Shown here: positions 16,995-26,572 of the stretch, in pieces | How the letters are laid out: the number at the start of each line of letters is the position of its first letter | How positions within the stretch are numbered: position 1 is the stretch's first letter | IMG/VR virus record: IMGVR_UViG_3300025151_000019 | Coordinates: 1-64,000 of that record | DNA: 64,000 nt | Direction: 5' to 3' (one strand) | Source of the DNA: a virus | Position numbers and translations under genes: made by a program | Notes under the pieces: generated by a model | The model's input: only the letters and a program-made list of their open reading frames with translations | Database searches by the model: none | What the model was told of the DNA's origin: nothing

Positions 16995-19379
16995 ATGTCT
17001 TGGCAACTCATTCTAAAAGAAATTCCATTTAAAGTTAGGGATTTCCGAGCCATTGATAAAAAGGCGAAGAAGATTTGGAATGATGGAGGGCGTAAGGAAG
17101 AATTATCTAAAATTATTGTTAGATTAATTAGAGAAAAATACAATACTTCTGATGAAGAATTAATGGAAGATTTTAAAAAGTATTTAGAAACATTATCAGG
17201 GTATGCTCAAACCTCAAGAGTTAGAAGTAAGCAAAAGTATGATAGGTTTGAAGAAAGAAAGCCGTTATCACCACAAACAGACCCTAATTATCAACAAACA
17301 ATTAGGGAACTTGATAAGAGAGATGAAATTGTTGATGAATTAACAACATTGTTTGGAACAATTTTAGCACAAGACACTTCTACTCCTGATGAGGAAATTA
17401 TTCGCCAGTTTGATAAATTTAAAGATAAACTTGAAAGAGAGGAAAAGAGAAGAGAATTGAAAGACACCACTCCTAAGAAAAGGCGCAGAAAAACTAAACC
17501 TAAAGTAAAAACAGGAAAACTTGATTCTTTTGAAGACTCTTTTCCTAAAAGTGCACAAATGTTTAGAGAGTGGGTTGAATCTTCTTATCTTTCCATTTCG
17601 TTTTCAAAATTAAATAGATTGCTCAGTTTGGTTGGCTCTCCTACTATTAGTAATGATGAAACTATTGGTAGATTAAAGAAATTTATTAAAGATGAAAAAT
17701 TGAGCAATAAAGATAAAACTGCTCTAACCGCTATTGCTGACCAAATGGTAAAGGAGAATAATGAAAAACCAAGAAGCAACAGAAGATTATCTGGTAATGT
17801 CGTTCAAGCAAGAGCATTAGGATTAGATATTGCTAAGAGAAGTAGTATGAACAAAACCAATTTAGTGATTAGATTTGGTGATGATAGAAAAATAGAAATT
17901 AAAGGAAAACAAAGAAATTTCTTAGATAATTTTGAAAGATTAGATTTAACTAATGATAGTTTTTATAATAATCCAAATACCAGAGATATTTTTGAATATT
18001 GGGTAAAGGAATCTGGGTATACAGGTTCTGCTGAAAAATTTATTAAATTAGATGCTTTAGAAAAAAGCAAATATATTAAAAATATTATGAGAAATATTCC
18101 AGAATATCCTACAAATGTTATTAAAGTTGGTCTTTTGTATAGAGATATGTTTGAAGATAATCAAGCAGGACTTATTATTGATAAGGAAAAAGCCCCTGAA
18201 GAATTTGCTTATTTTCTTCAAGGTTTGAGAGATGGACTTATGGGTGGTAAATCGGCAAGAACGGCATTTGATTTTAACATTCTCAAGAAATTTAACAATC
18301 GTATTTTACCTCAACTTATTGATGCTATTAAGAGAGGTGTTTTCGTTGATGCAGAAGGAGAGCGTCAATTTAGATTAGGTCCTCCTGTTTCTAAATTAAT
18401 GAACAGGTTAAGTAAAGACCAAGAAGATAAAAGCGAAATTATTTCTGTTATTGGAGATGTTATCCGAGGGCAAAATATTTCAAATAAATATCAAGGTTCA
18501 GATAAAGATACTCTTGCTAAAATTGAATCAGATATTAGAGACCAATTAAAAGAAAAGGTTGCTGGTAAAACGGTAGCCTCATATTTACTTTCCACATTTA
18601 CTAAATTGTATAAAAAGGAAGGTATTTTAAGTAGTATTCTGAATGCCAAAACTGTTATTCCTGTTGAATATCTTAAACCTTCTGATGTGCCTGAAAAAGA
18701 AAGTCCTATGGGTAAAAAGCCTAAATATATACCCGACCCTAATAAAAAGGTGAAACCTCCAAAAGACCCTCCAAAAGCAGGTAAAAAATTATTTGAATGG
18801 GTTGATAAAGAAACTGAAAGACTTCAAGCAATTTCAGATGATAAAGAAAATGATATAACCTACACCGAAGAAGATATTCATAGAATAGTGGGTTGGAAAA
18901 AAGGAACGGTTAAAGAAATAAAACGCGGACCTACTGGAGAAATAATTCGTGATAAAGATGGTAATGCCGTTGAAGTGGAAAGAGAAAAATACATTAAATA
19001 TAATCCTAAAGAGGAGACAAAAAAATCTCTTGACAATCTATTGGTAGCCATCGGTGAAGAAGATGAAATTATTATCAAAGAGGATATTGGTCTTATCCTT
19101 GAGTCCCTTGACAAAAAGCAGAAGAAAAAAGTTAAGGCAATTTTAAATATCGCAGACCCCACAGAATACTTTGGACACGATTTCCTCAAGTTATCCGAAC
19201 TGATTCGTTTGTTGAAAACATTAGGCGTTGTAAAGGGCGACAAAAAGTTAAACAAAAAGATTTTGAGATATGACGAAGAAAATGTGAAGGTAGTAAAGTT
19301 GGCCGCAAGACTAAGAAAGGATTATGAAAGACTTTACGATGATTTGAGAGAAATGATATACCCTAAGAGTGGTGAATAA
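16995..19379 (+). CDS. Large helical protein with N-terminal MSWQLILK tag
   Basis: A 794-residue, highly charged helical protein beginning MSWQLILKEIPF, a clear N-terminal tag. A basic KKRRRKTKPK stretch occurs near residue 165. No catalytic motif is recognised. Its size and composition resemble the long proteins at 6095, 8406 and 27000. With the tag it is the largest simple candidate for a packaged internal protein. The start is two bases after the previous stop. Confidence 0.7.
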   Translation: MSWQLILKEIPFKVRDFRAIDKKAKKIWNDGGRKEELSKIIVRLIREKYNTSDEELMEDFKKYLETLSGYAQTSRVRSKQKYDRFEERKPLSPQTDPNYQQTIRELDKRDEIVDELTTLFGTILAQDTSTPDEEIIRQFDKFKDKLEREEKRRELKDTTPKKRRRKTKPKVKTGKLDSFEDSFPKSAQMFREWVESSYLSISFSKLNRLLSLVGSPTISNDETIGRLKKFIKDEKLSNKDKTALTAIADQMVKENNEKPRSNRRLSGNVVQARALGLDIAKRSSMNKTNLVIRFGDDRKIEIKGKQRNFLDNFERLDLTNDSFYNNPNTRDIFEYWVKESGYTGSAEKFIKLDALEKSKYIKNIMRNIPEYPTNVIKVGLLYRDMFEDNQAGLIIDKEKAPEEFAYFLQGLRDGLMGGKSARTAFDFNILKKFNNRILPQLIDAIKRGVFVDAEGERQFRLGPPVSKLMNRLSKDQEDKSEIISVIGDVIRGQNISNKYQGSDKDTLAKIESDIRDQLKEKVAGKTVASYLLSTFTKLYKKEGILSSILNAKTVIPVEYLKPSDVPEKESPMGKKPKYIPDPNKKVKPPKDPPKAGKKLFEWVDKETERLQAISDDKENDITYTEEDIHRIVGWKKGTVKEIKRGPTGEIIRDKDGNAVEVEREKYIKYNPKEETKKSLDNLLVAIGEEDEIIIKEDIGLILESLDKKQKKKVKAILNIADPTEYFGHDFLKLSELIRLLKTLGVVKGDKKLNKKILRYDEENVKVVKLAARLRKDYERLYDDLREMIYPKSGE

Positions 19380-19380
19380 A

Positions 19381-19608
19381 ATGGATGAAGAATTGACATT
19401 ATTATTGAAAGAATTAGTAGAGAGAGTCAAGACCTTAGAAACAACCGTCTTTGATAGAGACAATGTGCTAATGAAGTCTGGTCTTGTAAAAGTTGAGAGC
19501 CAAGCACCGTCTATTCAAACGGCGGGAAGAATCCCATCAGCCGATACAATCGCAAAGATGGATTGGAAGGATATTGACGAACTTGTTGTTAGATTAAGTG
19601 GTGAGTAA
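19381..19608 (+). CDS. Small coiled-coil protein with C-terminal MDWKDIDELV tag
   Basis: A 75-residue protein; the ATG at 19381 follows GTGGTGAATAAA. An N-terminal heptad helix (about residues 2-28) is followed by a linker and the C-terminal segment AKMDWKDIDELVVRLSGE. That ending closely resembles the last residues of the protease-scaffold protein (EMSWDEINELVRELQ). The shared C terminus suggests both bind the same partner, most likely the capsid protein lattice. Its own stop overlaps the ribosome binding site of the next gene. Confidence 0.7.
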   Translation: MDEELTLLLKELVERVKTLETTVFDRDNVLMKSGLVKVESQAPSIQTAGRIPSADTIAKMDWKDIDELVVRLSGE

Positions 19609-19609
19609 A

Positions 19610-20242
19610 ATGGATTGGGAAAGTAAAACAGATGTAACTATGGACTTTACGGCAGATGCAAGAGGAGAAGATAAAGTTACTGCGGTATTAACGCAATTAA
19701 TTGAAGTTGGAAATTTGATTTCAAATCATCTTGGTAGTCATATTGACCCAAGTGCAAAGGCTACAAGTGGAAAGGCTAAGACTCCTCAACAAGTTGATGT
19801 TACGAGAATGGCTATGAAACCATTAACTGAAGCACAAGAAAAGACGGCTGGTAGTGTATACAAAAATAGACAAATGCCTACACGAGATTATACAGGCCGA
19901 ATAATTTCTAAAGAAGATATTGACGATGTTGTTGATGATAATATGGATGAATATCTAAGAAGGAATCCTGATGAAAGAAGAAGAGATGAAGTTAATGATG
20001 ATGAAGAAAAGGTTTTATTAACACTAACGAGATTTGGTGATGATGAAGAAAAACTTAATCCTGCTATGACCGCACTCTCCATGTTGGATAATGAGGAAAA
20101 GGCTATGGCTAATCCTCTTTCTACTTCGGAAGGTAAAGCACTTCTTTCTGCTCTTAATGAAGCCGCAAATAAACTCCGAGCATTTTTATCAACAACGAGA
20201 GTTGATGCAAGTTCAGCACAAATGCCCCAAGATATGCGCTGA
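19610..20242 (+). CDS. Hypothetical acidic protein starting MDWES
   Basis: A 210-residue acidic protein starting MDWESKTD, a weak form of the tag, after GGTGAGTAAA. Asp/Glu/Arg-rich helices occupy about residues 100-150. No family is recognised. It is followed directly by the ligase-containing gene, whose GAGGTG binding site overlaps its stop. Confidence 0.6.
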   Translation: MDWESKTDVTMDFTADARGEDKVTAVLTQLIEVGNLISNHLGSHIDPSAKATSGKAKTPQQVDVTRMAMKPLTEAQEKTAGSVYKNRQMPTRDYTGRIISKEDIDDVVDDNMDEYLRRNPDERRRDEVNDDEEKVLLTLTRFGDDEEKLNPAMTALSMLDNEEKAMANPLSTSEGKALLSALNEAANKLRAFLSTTRVDASSAQMPQDMR

Positions 20243-20251
20243 GGTGTTTAA

Positions 20252-22990
20252 TTGCCTCCAGAAACGGGTAGGATTGACCCTTTATCAAGGTCATTAAGAA
20301 GTCTTTATGATAAGGTTAGAGTTGCATATTTAAGTGCAAGAGAAAGACCTAAGGATTACAAAGACGAATGGAATAAAGTCATTGAAGAAATTCGTGATAA
20401 TTGGGATAGCCCTAACCCTATTGGTGATTTATTAAGAGATGAATTATCCGAATCGTTAATTTATAGCGAAGAGGTAAAAGACCCTCAAGGTGCTAAAGCA
20501 AAAAGAGTTTATCAAAATATTAAGGAAGTTCAAGAACAGACCTCATTAAGTAAAGACCCGTTTAGAAAGAAATTTGGTGAAAAATTACCAAAGTTACTGC
20601 TTAACAATACTCAAGTATATGCTATGTTTTTGCATTGGGCATATAGAGCAGGTCGTGGTGCTTTAGATGGATGGGATGAAGTAGGAGATTTAAAGGATGA
20701 TTTTACAGAAGGTTATGTCGGTTTAGATTTAACAGATGGAGAATTGTTTAGATGGCTTCAGAAAAATTATGGCGACGATGTTGATGTTAAAAGGTTAAAG
20801 CGTAAAATGCAACCAGCAAGAGAAATGCTTTACGAGGTTTATACAAAGGAAAATAGTGCTTCTTCTTGGCAGGAATTAACAGATACTAAGAGAATTTTAA
20901 AACAGGAAAAAATTATTACTGTTAATCAAATTAGATATATGACTGATGATGGTTATAAAAAAGTAAATGTTAATCATATTTTAACATATGAAGATTTAAA
21001 TTTAAATGAAGAATCTTCCGTTGATGAAATAGAAGATGCTATTTTAGATTATTTATCAGGTGTTGAGCCTTATTTAGTTGATGAATTTAATTATACTATC
21101 GGTAGTCAAGGCGACCCAGATTTTTCTACTAAGAATGCTATGCTTAAGGAGGACAAGGAATTAAACGATTTTATTATTCCCAACAAACCTATGTATCGCA
21201 TCTTTGAAATTGACGATATGAAAGAAATTAAGGGCTTTTCAGGAGATTATGTTGTCCAAGAAAAGTATGACGGTATGCGTATTCAAATTCACAAGAATAA
21301 GGAAATTAAAATTTATTCTTTTAACCAAAGAGATATTACCAGAAAGTTTGACAAACAAGTAGAACTTATGCGTAATGATGATTTCCCTGAATGTATTTTA
21401 GATGCCGAAGTTGTTCTTTATGAAAATGATGAACCACTACATAGAGCAGATACTATTTCATACATTAATTCTAAGAAAGACGATTCCGCCTTTGAATTAA
21501 GAGTTCATGTGTTTGATATTATTCGTCTTAACGGAGAACACATTTGGAAGAACAAATTAGAAGAAAGACTTCAAACCTTAATGGGTAATTTTAACAAAGT
21601 TTCTCATAGACAATTACAATTTCCTACAAAATCCAATACCAGATTTGCAGACTCATTAGAGGACATTGAAGAATACGCTATGGAAATTATGAAAAATCCT
21701 ACATCCGAAGGGGTAATTATTAAAGATGCTAAGTCTTCATATATTGTAGGTAAGAAGAAAAATCCAAAGTGGGTCAAATGGAAAAAATTTGTTGATTTGG
21801 ATTTATTAATTTTAGAGGTTAGAAAGAACAAAAATGGAACATTTAGTTATACATTGGGTGCTGGACCTTTAGGAGATGAAGAGTATAAACCCGTTGTTCG
21901 TTACAAAAATAAAGATTATCTAAATGTTGGTAAGGCTCTTAATACTAAAATTAAATCGGAAGAGGGTAATATCATCCGAGTTAAGGTTGATGAAGTTAAG
22001 AAAACAAAAAAGGGTTTCTCAATTTATAGTGCTAAGGTTATTGAAAAGCCCGAAGTTACTGAGCCAGAAAAAATTATTACCCTTGAGTTTTTATCTAAAG
22101 ACAATAAAAAATCTGCATCTGATTATGCAATTGAAGCCCTTACAAAATCATATTCAATCACAGATAATGTTCACGGTGTTGTAGATTTAAACACATCCTA
22201 TGATACAGAAGGATTTGTTTTATCAGGATTTTTACAAAATAATTTAATGGCTAAAAATGCTATGATAGATATTGATTTGTGGAAACAAGAACTTGCTCAA
22301 ATTTACAAAAAAGATAGTGGTAAATTAATGAGTATTATTTCTGAAATTGTATATGAGGGTGAAATTACAAAACAGGACTTAATTAAGAAATTAAAAGAAA
22401 AGGCACCTGATATTATTAAGAGAATTTTTTCTGATGGGGATATTGAAAAGGGCTTGGCTAAATATATTAAAGAAAGAGGTGAAGCCTTTGGTATTTTATA
22501 CAATAAAGAGAGGCAGAAGTTTTATCATGACGATAAAACATTAGTCAAAGACCCAGAAAATATCGGAAAGATGGAAGATAATACCTATGAAATTTGGAGA
22601 AGAGAGGACGGAGATTTAAATTTTATTTATCAAATTAAAGAAAAAACATTTGCGTGGCGCATTGAGCAGGATAAAATTGAGGATATGTATGAATTGTTCG
22701 GAAAGGCTGAACGATTTTTGGCTGAATATGATAAAGAACCACAGAAGGATAAGAAGGTTGATGAGGGAACAATTAAAATTGGTTCTCAAAGAGATGGCTA
22801 TCACGAATATTTCCTAAAGGGTAAAATGTATTCGGGTAAGATTCATTTCCGAATTGTTAAAATTATGGAAGAAGATAAGTGGATTGTCTTTACTGGATAT
22901 AAAGAAGAGCCAACAGACAAAGATAGTGATGAAGGATTGTGGGATATTTCGGAAGATAAATATATAAATATTACATTTTCTGAAGAATAA
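20252..22990 (+). CDS. ATP-dependent DNA ligase core inside a 912-residue multidomain protein
   Basis: The protein starts at TTG five bases after GAGGTG. Residues about 320-610 are an ATP-dependent ligase: motif I EKYDGMR with nucleotidyl-acceptor K338, a RDITRKF segment near 360, motif III LDAEVV (E386), HVFDIIRLNG, motif IV EGVIIK (about 486-491) and motif V WVKWKK near 510, then an OB-like region. It should seal nicks in duplex DNA. The N-terminal 320 and C-terminal 300 residues are unrecognised; SSWQELTD (W206) resembles the local tag. Unusually, it sits among head genes instead of with the replication genes. It may therefore be packaged and act on incoming DNA. Ligase assignment is firm; role is inference. 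Confidence 0.88.
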   Translation: MPPETGRIDPLSRSLRSLYDKVRVAYLSARERPKDYKDEWNKVIEEIRDNWDSPNPIGDLLRDELSESLIYSEEVKDPQGAKAKRVYQNIKEVQEQTSLSKDPFRKKFGEKLPKLLLNNTQVYAMFLHWAYRAGRGALDGWDEVGDLKDDFTEGYVGLDLTDGELFRWLQKNYGDDVDVKRLKRKMQPAREMLYEVYTKENSASSWQELTDTKRILKQEKIITVNQIRYMTDDGYKKVNVNHILTYEDLNLNEESSVDEIEDAILDYLSGVEPYLVDEFNYTIGSQGDPDFSTKNAMLKEDKELNDFIIPNKPMYRIFEIDDMKEIKGFSGDYVVQEKYDGMRIQIHKNKEIKIYSFNQRDITRKFDKQVELMRNDDFPECILDAEVVLYENDEPLHRADTISYINSKKDDSAFELRVHVFDIIRLNGEHIWKNKLEERLQTLMGNFNKVSHRQLQFPTKSNTRFADSLEDIEEYAMEIMKNPTSEGVIIKDAKSSYIVGKKKNPKWVKWKKFVDLDLLILEVRKNKNGTFSYTLGAGPLGDEEYKPVVRYKNKDYLNVGKALNTKIKSEEGNIIRVKVDEVKKTKKGFSIYSAKVIEKPEVTEPEKIITLEFLSKDNKKSASDYAIEALTKSYSITDNVHGVVDLNTSYDTEGFVLSGFLQNNLMAKNAMIDIDLWKQELAQIYKKDSGKLMSIISEIVYEGEITKQDLIKKLKEKAPDIIKRIFSDGDIEKGLAKYIKERGEAFGILYNKERQKFYHDDKTLVKDPENIGKMEDNTYEIWRREDGDLNFIYQIKEKTFAWRIEQDKIEDMYELFGKAERFLAEYDKEPQKDKKVDEGTIKIGSQRDGYHEYFLKGKMYSGKIHFRIVKIMEEDKWIVFTGYKEEPTDKDSDEGLWDISEDKYINITFSEE

Positions 22991-22999
22991 CCCTATTCC

Positions 23000-23010
23000 T
23001 TTATATAATA
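23000..23010 (+). promoter_or_regulatory. Archaeal TATA box for leaderless capsid transcript
   Basis: TTTATATAATA lies in a 39-base gap with its centre about 26 bases before the ATG at 23030. That is the expected distance from a TATA box to an archaeal transcription start. The gene has no GGTGA-type ribosome binding site, unlike almost all others here, so transcription and translation probably start at the same point. Confidence 0.7.
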
Positions 23011-23029
23011 GTTAAACAGATGTATTAAC

Positions 23030-24268
23030 ATGACTCTTAGGGTAAAGCCGATTCGTCTGGGAAACAAACCCTCTTCAGGTTCGGAATTAGTTATTCTTAA
23101 GGGAACAGGAAAGGATATGGTTATTGCTGGATATGCATCCGTGGATGTAGTAGATAAGCAAAACGATTTAATTACATTAGAAGCACTAAGAGATGCTTCG
23201 GACAAATTTATGAAGAGTGATTATAAGAATGTAATGATTACTCATTCAAATGTGCAGGTGGGAGAAGTTATTGACACCTATACAGATACAAAAGGCAATG
23301 TTCTAAAAACGGGCGTTGATGATACAGGATTCTTTGTTGTTATCAAAATGAGGAACGACATTGAGAAAGCGAAGGAGGTTAGCCGTGATATTAGAAGAGG
23401 CAAACTTCGCTCTTTCAGCATCGGTGGACAGGCTATTAACAAGCACAATGTTCACGACCCCGATATTGGAACATACAAAGAAATAGATAAATTAGAACTC
23501 CACGAAATCACTATTTGTGAAGAAGGGATTAACCCTGAAGCCAAATTTGAGATTGTGAAAGAAAACAAAAAAGGAAGTGAAACTATGACTGACGAAATTA
23601 GTAAGGCTTTGGCCGAATTTGAAGACCTCGTTTCTCAACTACGAAATCAAACGATTTTGAAGGATGATTCAGACGATGAAAAGATGTATGCCGACAAAGA
23701 AAAGATGGAAGACGACGATGAGGAAAACATGGAATACAAGGCTGAAGACGACGATGAAGAGATGATGGATGATACCGAAGAAAAGGCGATTGATTCCACC
23801 GTTTATGGACACAATGCAACGGGACAAAAAATGGGTGAGGCTAACCTTACGGGTCGTTATGATTCGGAATTTAGCCAATTCCTTGCCCGAAAGTCCGAAC
23901 AAATTCAAACGCTTGACCTTTCCGATGAAAATATCGCAAAGGCTTATGCTCAATTCAAGGCCGAAAAGGAAGAAGAGAGAGCATATGATGTTATCAAGGA
24001 ACAATTTGAGGCTCGCTATCAGGCTGAATTAGCAACTGAGGCAAACGCTATTGCAAAGGAGAACTATGATGCACACGCTGAAGTGGCCGCATTAAAGAAC
24101 GAATTTGCACAACTGCGAAAGTCGCTTAACTCCCATAAGGAAGTTATTGCAAAGCAGGCTGTCCCAACCACGCAACCAGCAATTAGTGAAGATGTTATTG
24201 CTAAGATGAACAACCTTCACGAAATGTCTTGGGATGAAATTAACGAATTGGTGCGTGAACTACAATAA
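23030..24268 (+). CDS. Prohead protease fused to scaffold
   Basis: A 412-residue protein. Residues about 1-180 are a prohead protease of the HK97-like/assemblin fold: H72 in MITHSNVQ, the nucleophile region RSFSIGG (S130) and HEITICEEGINPEA near 158-170. Residues about 187-412 are scaffold: a very acidic stretch (205-250), a long helical region and a final EMSWDEINELVRELQ. It should shape the procapsid, then cleave itself and other proteins. It directly precedes the capsid gene. It probably starts a leaderless transcript. An internal start at 23585 would give scaffold alone. Confidence 0.9.
   Translation: MTLRVKPIRLGNKPSSGSELVILKGTGKDMVIAGYASVDVVDKQNDLITLEALRDASDKFMKSDYKNVMITHSNVQVGEVIDTYTDTKGNVLKTGVDDTGFFVVIKMRNDIEKAKEVSRDIRRGKLRSFSIGGQAINKHNVHDPDIGTYKEIDKLELHEITICEEGINPEAKFEIVKENKKGSETMTDEISKALAEFEDLVSQLRNQTILKDDSDDEKMYADKEKMEDDDEENMEYKAEDDDEEMMDDTEEKAIDSTVYGHNATGQKMGEANLTGRYDSEFSQFLARKSEQIQTLDLSDENIAKAYAQFKAEKEEERAYDVIKEQFEARYQAELATEANAIAKENYDAHAEVAALKNEFAQLRKSLNSHKEVIAKQAVPTTQPAISEDVIAKMNNLHEMSWDEINELVRELQ
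23585..24268 (+). CDS. Nested in-frame scaffold protein
   Basis: Inside the protease gene an in-frame ATG (Met186) is preceded by AAAGGAAGTGAAACT. The capsid gene start has almost the same context, AAAGGAAGTGAAAAAA. Translation from here would give a 227-residue scaffold lacking the protease domain, ending in the SWDEINELV tag. This copies the logic of lambda C/Nu3, where scaffold is made from an internal start. The binding site is seen in the sequence; separate production of the short form is inference. Confidence 0.6.
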   Translation: MTDEISKALAEFEDLVSQLRNQTILKDDSDDEKMYADKEKMEDDDEENMEYKAEDDDEEMMDDTEEKAIDSTVYGHNATGQKMGEANLTGRYDSEFSQFLARKSEQIQTLDLSDENIAKAYAQFKAEKEEERAYDVIKEQFEARYQAELATEANAIAKENYDAHAEVAALKNEFAQLRKSLNSHKEVIAKQAVPTTQPAISEDVIAKMNNLHEMSWDEINELVRELQ

Positions 24269-24282
24269 AGGAAGTGAAAAAA

Positions 24283-25608
24283 ATGTCAGGATTAAACCAA
24301 ATTAGAACAATTCAAGATTTAGAAGCCGCAACCTACGGCAACCTCGGAACCAACTCTCTTTTGAAGGGATATGGTATTGGGGCTGGTGTAAATACGGGCT
24401 TGCATACCGATTCTTCAACGGGCGCATTTAGCCCCAATGCACTTTATAACTTAGTGTATGGGCAAAAAGTGTGGTCTATGTTGAACCGAGAAATTAACGC
24501 TTTTGCTATGCTTCCTAAGAAGCCGTGGTCGTCAAGTGGTTGGCGAATTATGACTGAGCGAGCAATTGGTGGTGCTGGTGATACAATTAGTATTACTGGT
24601 GGAACTGGTCAAGGTTCAATTACTGAAGGTGTTATTGGTGGTGTTGCAGAAAACGCCGCATTTACTACCGCAGTTACTGATGCTTTTTCCCCTATTGCAC
24701 CTCGTTATGAAACGCTTTATGTTTCGCCTAAGACGATTGCACATCAGTTTGAATTAAGTGAACTTGCTGCTGCTATGGCTCAAATTGATGATGGTATCGG
24801 TGATTTAATGGCCGCATACCGTGAAGAAGTCGGTGTTACTCACGCAGAAATGATGAATCATATGCTTTTGACTCCTCTTGAAAGCATGGTTACTGGTTCA
24901 AACCCTGCTATGGTTACTGGAGTTACCAATAATATTACCTCCCTTTACAAGATTGTTTCTAACCAAGCAGAATTAGCAAATGCTGATGGTGGAAACCTGT
25001 TTAGCGGTGCTTATTCTCACGCTGATGCTGAGGAACTTAGAACGCTTTACGGTAAAGACCGATATAATAGCGGTGGCGTTGCCCTTACTTACATGGAGTC
25101 CTATGTGGATTACGGTGATTATTCTGGTAGCCGAAGACCTCTTACTTTGAATATGCTTAACACGGCTCTTCGTGAGTTGCAAATTCGTGGTGCTTCACCA
25201 AAGGTTATTCTTACGGGCTATGATACTATTCAGGCTCTTGGTGAATTACTCCAATCTCAAGAGAGATACATGGGTAGAACTGAAGTTATGCCTACCGTGA
25301 ATGGTATTAAGGGTGTTAAAGGCCGAGAAGTTGGTTTCAAGGTCGCTACTTATCACGACATTCCTATCATTCCTTGTAAGGAAATGGGTTCAACGGGAAG
25401 CGGCTCAGGTCTTTCGGATATTTTTATCCTTGATACCGACCATTTCCACTTCGCTACGCTTAAGCCAACCGAATACTTTGAGGGTGGTATTGATTCGGGC
25501 GACCCATTCGGTGTCGGAAAGTTGGGCAACCGAGGTATGTATAGAACCATCGGTGAAGTTGTCTGCACTTGGGTTAGAGCACAGGGTAAAATTACCAACC
25601 TCTCTTGA
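24283..25608 (+). CDS. Major capsid protein (HK97-type, by position and size)
   Basis: A 441-residue protein immediately after the protease-scaffold gene, where tailed viruses encode the major capsid protein. The ATG at 24283 has GGAAGTGA seven bases upstream. The sequence has features expected of the family: a long N-terminal helical arm, a Gly/Thr-rich loop near residues 100-120, and a beta-rich C-terminal domain (for example KVILTGYDTIQALGELLQ). Codon choice is visibly richer in G and C than in flanking genes, consistent with high expression. I did not identify it by a unique motif; context is the main evidence. Confidence 0.88.
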   Translation: MSGLNQIRTIQDLEAATYGNLGTNSLLKGYGIGAGVNTGLHTDSSTGAFSPNALYNLVYGQKVWSMLNREINAFAMLPKKPWSSSGWRIMTERAIGGAGDTISITGGTGQGSITEGVIGGVAENAAFTTAVTDAFSPIAPRYETLYVSPKTIAHQFELSELAAAMAQIDDGIGDLMAAYREEVGVTHAEMMNHMLLTPLESMVTGSNPAMVTGVTNNITSLYKIVSNQAELANADGGNLFSGAYSHADAEELRTLYGKDRYNSGGVALTYMESYVDYGDYSGSRRPLTLNMLNTALRELQIRGASPKVILTGYDTIQALGELLQSQERYMGRTEVMPTVNGIKGVKGREVGFKVATYHDIPIIPCKEMGSTGSGSGLSDIFILDTDHFHFATLKPTEYFEGGIDSGDPFGVGKLGNRGMYRTIGEVVCTWVRAQGKITNLS

Positions 25609-25639
25609 GGTTAATTGGTGAATTATAGAGGTGAATAAA

Positions 25640-26206
25640 ATGACAAATACTGTTACTTTAATTGCAGACCACTTGGGTTCTACAAGACCTCGTGTTCAAG
25701 GCACCGAATATGTTGTTGATGCTATTATTGACATTACCGATTTTGACGACGCAACAACCACTACTGGAACTTTTGACCATAACCTGAATACCTTTTTAAG
25801 AACTTCAGGAACTGCTCTACCTACTAATTTAATTGCAGGACAGAATGTAATTATTACCGATGCTGCCGATGGAGCAAACAACGCTACTGTTACTTTTGTT
25901 TCTCTTGTTGGTGATAACATGACTTTAAGTGCTGTTGATGCAAGCAGGGCTGGCGATGAAATTACTTTAACAATGGACCAAGAAGTTATTGCTTATTCTG
26001 ATTTTGGACTAACTAAAGTTACTCAAGCCTACATTTTAGGTCAAGAAACGGATGGTCTTAACTTTACGGTTGAATTGGGAACTGATGGAAATACGAAAAT
26101 TGCAGACCACTTGGTTTTGAAGTGTCATACGGCTTCTTCTGGTGCTCAAGCAACAGGAAATGTTGGGACTATTCGTGTTCGTTTAGTTGGACAAATTGGC
26201 CTTTGA
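25640..26206 (+). CDS. Beta-rich head protein, possible decoration protein
   Basis: A 188-residue Thr/Ala/Val/Asp-rich protein starting MTNTVTLIADHLG after GAGGTGAATAAA. The composition indicates an all-beta fold without catalytic motifs. Directly after the capsid gene it is a good candidate for a capsid-stabilising or decoration protein, but no family is recognised. Confidence 0.65.
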   Translation: MTNTVTLIADHLGSTRPRVQGTEYVVDAIIDITDFDDATTTTGTFDHNLNTFLRTSGTALPTNLIAGQNVIITDAADGANNATVTFVSLVGDNMTLSAVDASRAGDEITLTMDQEVIAYSDFGLTKVTQAYILGQETDGLNFTVELGTDGNTKIADHLVLKCHTASSGAQATGNVGTIRVRLVGQIGL

Positions 26207-26215
26207 GGTGTTTAG

Positions 26216-26566
26216 ATGTTTCGCATTAGACATACATTGAGTCCTTGTAGGATTTATGGAACGCTTTATTACCCTAATACTTGGTATGAGGTTTCCCCTC
26301 AAGTCTACAATAAAGTCCGAAATGCCGCAGGTTGGGAAGTTGAATCTCTTGAAGAAGAAACGGTTGAGGCATCTGCTAATGAAACCGTTGAAGAAGTTGT
26401 GGAAGAAACCGTTGAAGAGGTTGAAGAAACCTTAGAAGTGGTTGATGAATCCATTGACTTGTCCACCTTGAAAAAGGCTGAATTACAGGCTCTTTGTGAT
26501 GAAAGAGGTATTGAATATAAACCTCTTGATACAAAGGCTAAGTTAATTTCCCTATTAGAAGATTGA
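26216..26566 (+). CDS. Head protein with Val-Glu repeats and HeH/SAP-like domain
   Basis: A 116-residue protein. Residues about 1-42 are a small beta-rich part. Residues 45-80 are a low-complexity run of Val, Glu and Thr (repeats like VEEVVEETVEEVEE). Residues 82-116 (LSTLKKAELQALCDERGIEY and on) match the helix-extended-loop-helix pattern of HeH/Rho-N/SAP-like domains seen in phage head or connector proteins. The ATG follows GAGGTGTTTAG. Probably a small head protein that touches DNA or the connector; the domain is inferred by pattern. Confidence 0.65.
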   Translation: MFRIRHTLSPCRIYGTLYYPNTWYEVSPQVYNKVRNAAGWEVESLEEETVEASANETVEEVVEETVEEVEETLEVVDESIDLSTLKKAELQALCDERGIEYKPLDTKAKLISLLED

Positions 26567-26572
26567 ATTGAA

